Positions 50,612 to 58,699 of a stretch of DNA of 64,000 nt are shown one piece after another. Every line of letters begins with the position of its first letter. The first letter of the stretch is position 1. The notes beneath the pieces were generated by a model. It saw only the letters and a program-made list of their open reading frames with translations. It was not told the origin of the DNA and searched no databases. The position numbers and the translations under genes were made by a program. Origin of the DNA: an uncultured bacterium (GTDB lineage Bacteria; Bacteroidota; Bacteroidia; Bacteroidales; Muribaculaceae); assembly GCA_905214715.1 (NCBI GenBank), contig CAJMMT010000001.1, positions 1-64,000 on the forward strand, in the 5' to 3' direction.

Positions 50612-51789
50612 TAGAATTTCGAAGCCCTGTAATATAGCAGCAATCCTATTATAAGGTAGACCGCATTGGGAATCTCCATGGCTATGAATGGAGTGGTAGC
50701 TCCTGAAATTGCAAATGTACTTGTAACCGTAGAGAAAAGGATATAACTGAAGCTCAGGCCGAGACCTATTCCTATGTTCATGCCCATTCCCCCTTTTACC
50801 TTTTTGCATGAAAGCGACATCCCTATCAGGGTAAGGATAAAAGCCGCCGCCGTGGAGGCATATCTCTTTTCTTTTTCTATTTCGAACCCTTTGATGTTGG
50901 CAACCCCACGCGCTTTCTGCTTATCGATATACTCTGTCAGCTGAGGTGTTGTGAGAGTCTCCTGGTCCTGAACTGAAATCAGGAAGTCTTTAGGTTCTAT
51001 AGGAATCACACTGTCTATCTGATATCCGCGTGTGATTTTCTCTTTCATGCCGTCGAACTCCCTTATTGTATAAGACTGAAGTTTCCAGTGATAGGGATGT
51101 ATCGAATCATATTGGGCGGTCTGGGCAGTCAGCCTCGATACGAGAGTCATGCCGTCAAATTTGTCGAGCGAAAAACGGAAGCCCATTTTGTTGGCGTTTT
51201 CGAATCGCCCTATATAGGCCACAACACCGGGGCTGACCATCAACTGTATGTTTTCACCGGTCTGCACCGACTTGTTTTTTACATACTTGTTGGTGTAGTT
51301 TATACGGTTGATATTGGTGGGTGGGATGATATAGTTCGATAGGGCGAAGGTAAGGGCGGCGATCACGGCTGCACCTATCATATATGGACGCAATAACCTT
51401 GAGAAAGACACGCCACTCGATAGTATCGCTATTATTTCGGAGTTACCGGCCATTTTTGTGGTGAAGAATATCACCGATATGAAGACAAACAGAGGTGACA
51501 GTTGATTCGCGAAATAGGGCAGGAAGGATGCGAAATAGTCAAAGATGGTTTCTTTCAGCGGCGCGTTCAAAAAGGCATCGAGCTTCTCAGTGATGTCGAA
51601 CATCGCTATTACGGCCAGCAATAGGAGGGTGGCAAGAAAATATGTGCCGAGGAATTTCTTGAGAATGTATAGGTCAAGAATTTTCAGCAAAGAATGTGAA
51701 TGCCGGCTCCTTTCCCCTTTGACCTTCCGGAAAGGGGAGAGCGACATGGGCGGTATAGCTTTGATGCTGACTCTCCTGAAAATTTTCAT
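50611..51789 (-). CDS. LptF/LptG (YjgP/YjgQ) family permease
   Basis: A protein of about 390 residues with six membrane helices in two sets of three around a periplasmic beta-jellyroll ('LDLYILKKFLGTYFLATLLL' at helix 1, 'KKVKGGMGMNIGIGLGLSFS' before helix 5). This is the LptF/LptG permease family, which moves lipopolysaccharide from the inner membrane with LptB. ATG 51789 is 23 bases after the tgt stop. It would add about 33 polar residues, which contain a CCCCTTT/AAAGGGG hairpin, before helix 1. A TTG at 51690 that begins right at the helix is a credible alternative. Confidence 0.85.
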   Translation of the reverse strand: MKIFRRVSIKAIPPMSLSPFRKVKGERSRHSHSLLKILDLYILKKFLGTYFLATLLLLAVIAMFDITEKLDAFLNAPLKETIFDYFASFLPYFANQLSPLFVFISVIFFTTKMAGNSEIIAILSSGVSFSRLLRPYMIGAAVIAALTFALSNYIIPPTNINRINYTNKYVKNKSVQTGENIQLMVSPGVVAYIGRFENANKMGFRFSLDKFDGMTLVSRLTAQTAQYDSIHPYHWKLQSYTIREFDGMKEKITRGYQIDSVIPIEPKDFLISVQDQETLTTPQLTEYIDKQKARGVANIKGFEIEKEKRYASTAAAFILTLIGMSLSCKKVKGGMGMNIGIGLGLSFSYILFSTVTSTFAISGATTPFIAMEIPNAVYLIIGLLLYYRASKF

Positions 51790-51812
51790 CTTGTATTGAC
51801 TGCGATCGTGAA

Positions 51813-52943
51813 TCAGAGCCTTGTGGTTACCCGTTCTACCATTTCTTTCTTCCACTCCGCGAAATCACCATCCATTATATGGCGGCGCGCCTCGCGTACC
51901 AGCCAAAGGTAGAAAGCCAGATTGTGGATAGAGGCTATCTGCATGCCGAGCAGTTCGTTGGCCACAAACAGGTGGCGAACGTATGCGCGGCTGTATTCAT
52001 GGTCGACCCATGCGGCACCTTCCGGATCGAGTTCCGAGAAGTCGTCAGCCCATTTTTTGTTGCGCATGTTCATTATGCCGCGGCTTGTAAACAGCATTCC
52101 GTTGCGTCCGTTTCTGGTTGGCATCACACAGTCCATCATGTCCACTCCACGGTCGATAGCCTCAAGAATATTGGCCGGGGTACCTACTCCCATAAGGTAG
52201 CGCGGGCGGTCGGCAGGCAGAATGTCGTTTACCACCTCTATCATCTCATACATCTTTTCGGTAGGCTCCCCGACGGCAAGTCCTCCTATGGCGTTGCCGT
52301 CGGCGCCGAGGTCTGCGATCATCCGTGCGGATTCTTTGCGCAGATCCGGATATACACATCCTTGGCATATTGGGAAGTACGCCTGTCTGTAGCCATATAG
52401 ACCTTCGGTCTCGCGATATCGTTTCCACCCCCTTTTCAACCATGAGTGAGTGAGGTCGAGCGACTTTCTCGCGTAACTGTAGTCGGCATCTCCTGGGCAG
52501 CATTCATCGAGCGCCATCATTATGTCCGCGCCGATAACGCGCTCTATGTCTACTACATTCTCGGGGGTGAACAGGTGTTTTGATCCGTCTATGTGGCTAC
52601 GGAACCATGCTCCCTCTTCGGTCAGCTTCCTGTTAGATGCAAGCGAAAATACCTGAAAGCCACCCGAATCGGTAAGAATCGGGCGGTCCCAGGCATTGAA
52701 TTTGTGCAATCCTCCGGCCCGTCTCAATATGTCAAGTCCGGGTCTGAGGTAGAGATGATATGTGTTGCCGAGAATTATCTGGGCCTGTATGTCTTCGCGC
52801 AGTTCACGCTGATGCACGGCCTTTACGCTCCCGACAGTCCCCACGGGCATGAATATCGGGGTTTCGATTTTGCCGTGGTCTGTGGTTATCTCGCCGGCCC
52901 GGGCAGCTGAACCGGGGGCAACTGCCTCAAGCTTGAACTCCAT
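51813..52943 (-). CDS. tgt: Queuine tRNA-ribosyltransferase
   Basis: A 376-residue Tgt. 'ILTDSGGFQVFSLA' holds the active-site Asp, 'GGLAVGEPTEKMYEM' binds substrate and 'DCVMPTRNGRNG' has the nucleophile region. It exchanges guanine-34 for a queuosine precursor in tRNAs for Asn, Asp, His and Tyr. The usual C-terminal zinc site C-x-C-x2-C is absent: 'DPEGAAWVDHEYSRAYVRH' stands in its place. I believe this is normal for Bacteroidota homologues. It is followed within 23 bases by the LptG-like gene and preceded by spt by three bases. Confidence 0.94.
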   Translation of the reverse strand: MEFKLEAVAPGSAARAGEITTDHGKIETPIFMPVGTVGSVKAVHQRELREDIQAQIILGNTYHLYLRPGLDILRRAGGLHKFNAWDRPILTDSGGFQVFSLASNRKLTEEGAWFRSHIDGSKHLFTPENVVDIERVIGADIMMALDECCPGDADYSYARKSLDLTHSWLKRGWKRYRETEGLYGYRQAYFPICQGCVYPDLRKESARMIADLGADGNAIGGLAVGEPTEKMYEMIEVVNDILPADRPRYLMGVGTPANILEAIDRGVDMMDCVMPTRNGRNGMLFTSRGIMNMRNKKWADDFSELDPEGAAWVDHEYSRAYVRHLFVANELLGMQIASIHNLAFYLWLVREARRHIMDGDFAEWKKEMVERVTTRL

Positions 52944-52946
52944 GGG

Positions 52947-54137
52947 TTACTTGTTGATGAGGCCGTTTTTGCGGAATACTTTTTCGATTGCTTCCAGAGA
53001 GCGTGTAACCTGCTCTTTGGTGTGGGTAGCCATCAGCGAGTAGCGTATCAAGGTGTCGTTGGGCGCAACGGCCGGTGTAACCACCGGGTTTACGAACACT
53101 CCCTCTTCAAGCAGGTCGTGTGTTACCTTGAATGTCTTGTAGTCATCGCGTATGAAAAGCGGTATGATAGGGGTGGAGGTATGACCTATTTCAAGCCCCA
53201 TGGCACGGAAATTCTCGAGGGCATAGTTGGTTATGTCCCACAGATGTGTCTGACGTTCAGGTTCGGCCAGCATGATGTCGAGCGCGGCATTGGCGGCCGC
53301 TGTCGAAGCCGGGGTGATGGATGCGGTGAAGATATAGCTTCGCGAGTGGTGGCGAAGATAGTTGGTGATCTCCTTGTCGGTGGCTATGAAACCACCCAGT
53401 GATGCGAAAGACTTCGAGAATGTGCCCATTATCAGGTCTACATCGTCGGTGAGACCGTAATGGTGCACTACGCCACGCCCTCCTTCGCCGAAGACTCCTA
53501 TGCCGTGGGCCTCGTCTATCATAACCGATGCATTGTATTTCTTGGCCAGACGTACAATCTCGGGAATGTTGGCCACATCGCCCTCCATGGAGAATACGGA
53601 ATCTGATACAATCAGCTTTATTTTCTCGGGATCGCACTTCGCCAGCTGTTCTTCAAGCGATGACATGTCGTTGTGCTTGTACTTCATCGGTACGGAGAAC
53701 GACAGACGACGCCCCTCGATGATCGATGCGTGGTCCTGTTCATCGAGAATTATGTAGTCGCCACGGCCGGTAAGGGTAGAAACTACGCCCAGATTCACTC
53801 CAAATCCTGTGGAGTAAAGCATCGCGTCTTCCTTACCCATATAATCCGCTATGCGCTCTTCAAATTTTTTGTGGATGTCGAGTGTACCGTTCAAGAACGG
53901 CGAGCCGGCCATGCCGGTGCCATATTTCTTGGTAGCTTCTACGGCGGCCTCTATTACCTTAGGATGATTGGTGAGGCCCATATAGCTGTTGGACCCGAAC
54001 ATCAGAACCTTTTTGCCGTCCATCATCACCTCGGTGTTCTGCGAACTGGAGATGGGACGGAAATAGGGATAGATTCCTGCCGCCTTTGCTTTCTGGGGCG
54101 CATCGTAGCGTCCAAGCTTCTCTTGTAATGGCTTCAT
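52947..54137 (-). CDS. spt: Serine palmitoyltransferase
   Basis: A 396-residue PLP enzyme of the alpha-oxoamine synthase family. It shows 'GSNSYMGLTNHPKVIEAA', 'YSTGFGVNLGVVS', 'DEQDHASIIEGRRLSFS' and the PLP-binding 'MIDEAHGIGVFG' and 'GTFSKSFASLGG' (Schiff-base lysine). It closely resembles the Bacteroides serine palmitoyltransferase, which condenses serine with palmitoyl-CoA, the first step of sphingolipid synthesis; a 2-amino-3-ketobutyrate ligase is the main alternative. It lies three bases before tgt and has a consensus promoter at 54166-54197. Confidence 0.88.
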   Translation of the reverse strand: MKPLQEKLGRYDAPQKAKAAGIYPYFRPISSSQNTEVMMDGKKVLMFGSNSYMGLTNHPKVIEAAVEATKKYGTGMAGSPFLNGTLDIHKKFEERIADYMGKEDAMLYSTGFGVNLGVVSTLTGRGDYIILDEQDHASIIEGRRLSFSVPMKYKHNDMSSLEEQLAKCDPEKIKLIVSDSVFSMEGDVANIPEIVRLAKKYNASVMIDEAHGIGVFGEGGRGVVHHYGLTDDVDLIMGTFSKSFASLGGFIATDKEITNYLRHHSRSYIFTASITPASTAAANAALDIMLAEPERQTHLWDITNYALENFRAMGLEIGHTSTPIIPLFIRDDYKTFKVTHDLLEEGVFVNPVVTPAVAPNDTLIRYSLMATHTKEQVTRSLEAIEKVFRKNGLINK

Positions 54138-54165
54138 TTTCCTGTTTTGATATGCATTCAGACTA

Positions 54166-54197
54166 CAAAGTTAACAATTTTTTTTTGGACTTGACAA
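54166..54197 (-). promoter_or_regulatory. Consensus promoter of spt-tgt-lptG
   Basis: On the minus strand TTG (plus 54195-54197), about 20 bases, TAACTTTG (plus 54166-54173). It lies 29 bases upstream of the spt ATG and would drive the tightly spaced spt, tgt and LptG-like genes. Confidence 0.75.
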
Positions 54198-54254
54198 TAA
54201 ATGTCTATATTTGGCCCGGGAACTCCGGAACATACCGGAGTTCCGACAACCCCG

Positions 54255-54299
54255 TTAGATTCCCAATAGCTTCAATAACTTCAATACCTCCAATAACTC
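54255..54299. repeat. 9-bp period tandem tract (CAATAACTC type)
   Basis: Five 9-base units: TTAGATTCC, CAATAGCTT, CAATAACTT, CAATACCTC and CAATAACTC. The last ends four bases before the nitroreductase ATG at 54304, so the tract forms the 5' leader of that gene. Confidence 0.8.
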
Positions 54300-54303
54300 C
54301 GAT

Positions 54304-54891
54304 ATGAGTAACCCTGCTTTCAGCGACTTCAGAAAACTTCTTGCCAACGATCGCACAGTAAGAAGATTTATAAATGACAAACCCATAGGTAGAGACACCC
54401 TGACCGAACTGGTAGACCTCACAAGACTTTGTGCCAGCGGCCGTAATGCCCAGCCGCTACGTTATCGTCTGGTATGTAATCCCGATGAATGCGCCGGAAT
54501 ATACCCCCTGCTTAAGTGGGCCGGGTATTATACGGATTGGGATGGTCCGGAGGCCCCCGAACGTCCCGTGGCATACATGGTGCAGTGTCTCGATACCACA
54601 CTTGGTAACGATGTATTGTGTGATGACGGTCTGCAACTGCAGGCGATTACTCTCGGCGCGCGCACATTGGGGATTGGATGCTGCATCATAAAAGCGTTCA
54701 ATGCGCCTGCGTTGGCCGAGGCACTCGGTATTCCCGACCGTTATAAACCGCGCTATGTGCTCGCCCTCGGTTATCCTGCCGAGGAGCCGATTATCGTAGA
54801 TATGCCGTCGGATGGCGATTTCAGATATTTCCGTCGTGAGGACGGTTGCCATTGCGTGCCCAAGCGCCCGCTTTCCGACCTTATTATATAA
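54304..54891 (+). CDS. Nitroreductase family protein
   Basis: A 195-residue FMN-dependent nitroreductase-fold protein. 'RTVRRFINDKPIGRDTLTEL' gives the FMN-phosphate arginines, 'CASGRNAQPLRYRLV' matches the S-x-x-N-x-Q-P-W/L motif, and 'LQLQAITLGARTLGIGCCII' contacts the flavin. It probably reduces nitro or quinone compounds with NAD(P)H; the true substrate is unknown. It is a single gene with a 9-bp repeat tract in its leader and a terminator behind it. Confidence 0.9.
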   Translation: MSNPAFSDFRKLLANDRTVRRFINDKPIGRDTLTELVDLTRLCASGRNAQPLRYRLVCNPDECAGIYPLLKWAGYYTDWDGPEAPERPVAYMVQCLDTTLGNDVLCDDGLQLQAITLGARTLGIGCCIIKAFNAPALAEALGIPDRYKPRYVLALGYPAEEPIIVDMPSDGDFRYFRREDGCHCVPKRPLSDLII

Positions 54892-54954
54892 CGGTATCCT
54901 CCGGCCGTCCCTCTTCTGCATGCTCTGGAATGATATTTTTGACACAATTTTGAC

Positions 54955-54992
54955 AAAAAAGACACATCTTGACTTTAGGATGTGTCTTTTTT
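54955..54992. terminator. Terminator after the nitroreductase gene
   Basis: AAAAAAGACACATC (54955-54968) and GATGTGTCTTTTTT (54979-54992) form a perfect 14-bp stem with a 10-base loop and a T-run on the plus strand. It closes the nitroreductase unit before the dnaK leader. Confidence 0.9.
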
Positions 54993-55087
54993 ATTTGCTT
55001 AACCTATAGTTCGTTATGATATTATGATAAAAAAGAAATGCCCGATTGAAACTTTTAGCCTTTAATTTGTTAATACTTTGAGCGAAC

Positions 55088-55130
55088 GGATAAGACAACT
55101 ATCCTGAGGACTATCGCCGGTGCGATGTCC
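55088..55130 (+). promoter_or_regulatory. Hairpins in the dnaK leader
   Basis: Two consecutive hairpins. GGATA pairs with TATCC (55088-55092 and 55100-55104). GGAC-T-ATCGC pairs with GCGAT-GTCC around a CGGT loop (55108-55130). They lie about 65 bases before the dnaK ATG. They could shape the leader of this heat-shock gene; I see no CIRCE-type repeat. Confidence 0.45.
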
Positions 55131-55195
55131 CTGATGTCGAAGCCGGAAGCAATAACCGAAATCAAGAATAAAAACTATTAAAATAAAAATACATT

Positions 55196-57094
55196 ATGGG
55201 AAAAATAATTGGTATAGACTTGGGAACCACCAACAGTTGCGTAGCGGTACTTGAAGGTAAGGATCCGGTAGTGATTCCTAACAATGAAGGTCGTAACACA
55301 ACCCCGTCGGTAGTTGCATTTGTCGACGGTGGCGAACGTAAGGTGGGCGATCCTGCAAAACGTCAGGCCATCACCAATCCTACCCGCACAATCTATTCTA
55401 TAAAACGTTTCATGGGCGAGAAGTGCTCTCAGGTCGAAGACGAGATCAAGAGAGTGCCTTACAAAGTTGTATGCCAGAACGACATGCCTAAGGTAGACAT
55501 CGACGGACGCGACTACACTCCGCAGGAGATATCTGCCATGATCCTTCAGAAGATGAAGAAAACCGCCGAAGATTATCTGGGTCAGGAAGTGACCGAGGCT
55601 GTCATAACAGTCCCCGCATACTTCGACGACTCCCAGCGTCAGGCTACCAAGGAGGCCGGCGAGATAGCAGGCCTTAAGGTGAAACGTATCGTAAACGAGC
55701 CTACGGCGGCCGCTTTGGCTTATGGTCTTGACAAATCTACCAAAGAACAGAAGATAGCGGTCTTCGACCTTGGCGGCGGTACTTTCGATATCTCTATTCT
55801 GGAACTTGGCGACGGTGTGTTCGAGGTTAAGTCGACCAACGGCGATACCCACCTCGGCGGCGATGACTTCGACCACGTTATCATAGACTGGCTCGCCGAT
55901 GAATTCAAGAAAGACGAAGGTGTCGACCTGCGTCAGGATCCGATGGCTATGCAGCGTCTCAAAGAGGCTGCCGAGAAAGCCAAGATCGAGCTTTCCAGCT
56001 CTACAAGCACCGAAATCAACCTTCCGTATATCACCGCTACAGCTTCCGGCCCGAAGCACCTGGTAAAGACTTTGACACGTTCCAAATTCGAACAGCTGTC
56101 TGAGAAACTTATCGATGCCGTAGCAGAACCTTGCATCAAGGCCCTTAAGGATGCAGGTCTTTCCGCTTCTGAAATCGACGAGGTTATTCTTGTAGGTGGA
56201 TCTACCCGTATTCCTGCTATTCAGGAAAAGGTTAAACAGCTTTTCGGCAAGGAACCCAACAAGGGTGTGAACCCCGACGAGGTTGTGGCCATAGGCGCAG
56301 CCATTCAGGGTGGAGTGCTCAGCGGCGATGTCAAAGATGTGCTTCTGCTCGACGTTGTGCCTCTGTCTATCGGCATCGAGACCATGGGCGGTGTGATGAC
56401 GAAACTTATCGATGCCAACACCACTATCCCGACCCGTAAGAGCGAGACATTCTCTACAGCTGCCGACAACCAGCCCGAGGTAACCATCCGCGTGCTGCAG
56501 GGCGAACGTCCTATGGCTGCCGACGACAAGCTTCTGGGTGAATTCAACCTTGGCGGTATCGCACCCGCACCGCGTGGTGTGCCTCAGATCGAGGTTACCT
56601 TCGAGGTAGATGCCAACGGTATTCTTAACGTATCGGCCAAGGATAAGGCCACAGGCAAGGAACAGAGCATCCGTATCGAGGCTTCTTCAGGTCTTAGCGA
56701 GGAGGAGATCGCCCGTATGCGCGACGAGGCCAAGGCCAACGAAGCCGCCGACAAGAAAGCGAAGGAACGCGTCGACAAACTCAATCATGCCGACTCCATG
56801 ATCTTCCAGACCGAGAAGCAGCTCAAGGAACTTGGCGACAAGATTCCGGCCGACAAGCTGACTGCCGTAAACGCTGCCCTCGACAAACTGAAAGAGGTTC
56901 ACAAACAGCAGCTCGTGGAAGACATCGACGCAGCCGAGAAGGCACTTACCGACGCTCTCCAGGCAGCAAGCCAGGACATCTATAACGCTCAGCAGGCCGC
57001 ATCGGCAGCCGGTGCCCATCAGGGCGAGGCTCCCAAAAACAACGGCGGCGACGAAAAAGATGTAACCGACGTCGAGTTTGAGGAAGTGAAATAA
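55196..57094 (+). CDS. dnaK: Chaperone DnaK (Hsp70)
   Basis: A 632-residue Hsp70. The nucleotide-binding domain has 'GIDLGTTNSCVAV' at the N-terminus, 'RIVNEPTAAALAYGL' and 'VFDLGGGTFDISIL'. The substrate-binding domain begins after 'LLDVVPLSIGIETMGGV', with a lid and the C-terminal 'DVTDVEFEEVK'. It folds and protects proteins with DnaJ and GrpE (not in the window) and works with ClpB. It is a single-gene unit with a strong terminator. Confidence 0.98.
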   Translation: MGKIIGIDLGTTNSCVAVLEGKDPVVIPNNEGRNTTPSVVAFVDGGERKVGDPAKRQAITNPTRTIYSIKRFMGEKCSQVEDEIKRVPYKVVCQNDMPKVDIDGRDYTPQEISAMILQKMKKTAEDYLGQEVTEAVITVPAYFDDSQRQATKEAGEIAGLKVKRIVNEPTAAALAYGLDKSTKEQKIAVFDLGGGTFDISILELGDGVFEVKSTNGDTHLGGDDFDHVIIDWLADEFKKDEGVDLRQDPMAMQRLKEAAEKAKIELSSSTSTEINLPYITATASGPKHLVKTLTRSKFEQLSEKLIDAVAEPCIKALKDAGLSASEIDEVILVGGSTRIPAIQEKVKQLFGKEPNKGVNPDEVVAIGAAIQGGVLSGDVKDVLLLDVVPLSIGIETMGGVMTKLIDANTTIPTRKSETFSTAADNQPEVTIRVLQGERPMAADDKLLGEFNLGGIAPAPRGVPQIEVTFEVDANGILNVSAKDKATGKEQSIRIEASSGLSEEEIARMRDEAKANEAADKKAKERVDKLNHADSMIFQTEKQLKELGDKIPADKLTAVNAALDKLKEVHKQQLVEDIDAAEKALTDALQAASQDIYNAQQAASAAGAHQGEAPKNNGGDEKDVTDVEFEEVK

Positions 57095-57125
57095 TCCATC
57101 GATTCAGAAATATCTAAATCTATAT

Positions 57126-57167
57126 AAATGGAGTGTAACCCAATCGGTTACACTCCATTTGTGTTTT
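57126..57167 (+). terminator. dnaK terminator
   Basis: AAATGGAGTGTAACC (57126-57140) and GGTTACACTCCATTT (57146-57160) form a perfect 15-bp stem with loop CAATC, followed by GTGTTTTT. It resembles the hairpin at 58651-58699, beyond the Fic and toxin genes. Confidence 0.9.
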
Positions 57168-57393
57168 TATGTTCTGTAGGGATAGAAGGATTTTGAATTA
57201 TATTCGCTATATTTGTTTTTAGAGAGTCTACTTATAGAAAGTGCAGTTAGAATTTTTACATTTTTTATCAGCCTACAGACCGTCGATAGAGAAGAGGTGT
57301 CATCTCCGAGGGTACCTTCGGATGGATAGCTTGGAACGCATATGGTGGAGGAGAGATACTATTATAAGTGGATATCGGAACCGTAATTAAGCT

Positions 57394-58278
57394 ATGAGCG
57401 AAGTACAGAAGATATCGATACGATTCTTTGACGACCGCGAAGTACGGGCTGTCTGGGATGAAACGGGTGCCAAATGGTGGTTCTCGGTACTTGATATAGT
57501 AGGGGTGCTCAACGCACAGGATGATTATTCCAAGAACCGCAATTACTGGAAGTATCTGAAAAACAAACTCCGCAAGAATGGAAGCGAGTTGGTTAGTGCC
57601 ACTAACCAACTGAAACTGCTTGCCTCTGATGGGAAACGCTATCTCACAGATGTACTTGACAATGCCGGTGTCATAACTCTGGCTAAGAGTTTCTCAAACA
57701 ATAAGGCGTCCAGGTTTATTGAATGGTTCTCCAACAGCGACGAGAGTATTGACGGTAAAAGCCGGTCGAAAGCATACGCTTTGTTTGAGAGCAGCCTTAT
57801 CGACAGTATCGAGATCGGTACGGTGAAAGGATTGCAGCAGATTCATGCTTACCTTTTCGGAGGTCTTTATGATTTCGCCGGACAGATCAGAACTGTCAAT
57901 ATCGCTAAGGGTGGTTTTCAGTTTGCGATGGCGCAATATCTGGGTCAGACCTTGGCTGATGTTGAACGTATGCCGGAGGATTCGTTCGAAAATATCATTG
58001 ATAAGTATGTTGAAATGAATGTCGCCCATCCGTTCAGAGAAGGCAACGGTCGCGCCACCCGCATCTGGCTCGATCTCATACTGAAGAAAAATCTGCAACT
58101 GTGCATTGACTGGAGTCACGTCGACAAACGTAAATACCTCGAAGCTATGACGCGTAGCGTTACCGATCCGACTTCCATAAAAGATTTGCTCCGGTCGGCG
58201 TTTACTGACAAGATTAACGACCACGACACCTTTATGAAAGGTATCGACTACTCATATTATTATGAGCAAGAAGAATGA
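57394..58278 (+). CDS. Fic domain protein with BRO-N-like N-terminus
   Basis: A 294-residue protein. The N-terminal ~115 residues ('VWDETGAKWWFSVLDIVGVL', 'YWKYLKNKLRKNG', 'DVLDNAGVITLAKSF') resemble the BRO-N domain of phage antirepressors. The C-terminal Fic domain has the full catalytic motif 'HPFREGNGRATR' (about residues 212-223) and the flap region 'YDFAGQIRTVNI'. Fic enzymes transfer AMP or a related group to proteins. A C-terminal 'SYYYEQ' approaches the class III inhibitory pattern S/T-x3-E-G/N but has Q at the last place. It lies between dnaK and a decayed toxin module and begins about 225 bases after the dnaK terminator. A TATATTTG box is at 57208-57215. Confidence 0.88.
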   Translation: MSEVQKISIRFFDDREVRAVWDETGAKWWFSVLDIVGVLNAQDDYSKNRNYWKYLKNKLRKNGSELVSATNQLKLLASDGKRYLTDVLDNAGVITLAKSFSNNKASRFIEWFSNSDESIDGKSRSKAYALFESSLIDSIEIGTVKGLQQIHAYLFGGLYDFAGQIRTVNIAKGGFQFAMAQYLGQTLADVERMPEDSFENIIDKYVEMNVAHPFREGNGRATRIWLDLILKKNLQLCIDWSHVDKRKYLEAMTRSVTDPTSIKDLLRSAFTDKINDHDTFMKGIDYSYYYEQEE

Positions 58279-58354
58279 TCATATATCGCAAAAGGGAAGA
58301 TCTGTTCAGCCTTTTTTCGTAACTTTGGCGTTGAATAAGAAAAGATTATAGTAT

Positions 58355-58570
58355 ATGTCGGAAGCAGATATGAATAGTTATCGACTCACGTCGATGGAGG
58401 AGCCGGGCGACGAGCGCATGGCTCAGATTATGCGTGAGGTCGCTGAAGATGCCCGCGAAAGCACCCGCCGGGCTGCAGAGCGTGTGGCCGCTGGGATTGA
58501 GGCTGCCTCACAGGCGGCTCAAGAGAAATGGGGCGATGCCATAAACAGAATAAAGAATGGCAGCAAGTAA
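58355..58570 (+). CDS. Small protein, probable partner of a zeta-type toxin
   Basis: A 71-residue, highly charged, mostly helical protein starting MSEADMNSYRLTSMEEPGDE, with 'DARESTRRAAERVAAGIEAA'. In Bacteroidales a similar small protein precedes a zeta-toxin gene, as I recall, and that is the arrangement here: its last codons overlap the ATG of the truncated zeta frame at 58557. It is likely the cognate antitoxin, now without an intact toxin. A -7 like TAACTTTG is at 58320-58327. No DNA-binding motif is seen. Confidence 0.6.
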   Translation: MSEADMNSYRLTSMEEPGDERMAQIMREVAEDARESTRRAAERVAAGIEAASQAAQEKWGDAINRIKNGSK

Positions 58571-58655
58571 TCATCGCCCTGTTCTGATTGTGATTGCCGG
58601 ACCCAATGGGGCGGGTAAGATTTCCGTAACTTCCAAGATACTGCATCAAAGATAA
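58557..58655 (+). pseudogene. Truncated zeta toxin / P-loop kinase gene
   Basis: From ATG 58557 the frame gives 32 codons: a short polar start, then 'PVLIVIAGPNGAGKISVTSK' and a stop at 58653-58655. This is the N-terminal Walker A part of a zeta-type toxin, which normally continues for another 150 or more residues. The P-loop reads GAGKIS where GAGKTT/S is expected, so the conserved Thr is lost as well. The frame ends exactly where the palindrome at 58651-58699 begins, so the rest of the gene was removed there. It overlaps the small upstream gene by 14 bases. Confidence 0.75.
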
Positions 58656-58699
58656 TAAAATAGAGTGCGATCCAATGGATCGCACTCTATTTTATTATC
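58651..58699 (+). terminator. 24-bp perfect palindrome ending the toxin remnant
   Basis: 58651-58674 and 58676-58699 are exact reverse complements, with a single base between them, so the working loop will be a few bases larger. The arm includes ATAGAGTGCGATCC and ends in TTTTATTATC on the plus strand. It can act as a terminator. It is similar in base order to the dnaK terminator (GAGTGTAACC there, GAGTGCGATCC here). Confidence 0.9.
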
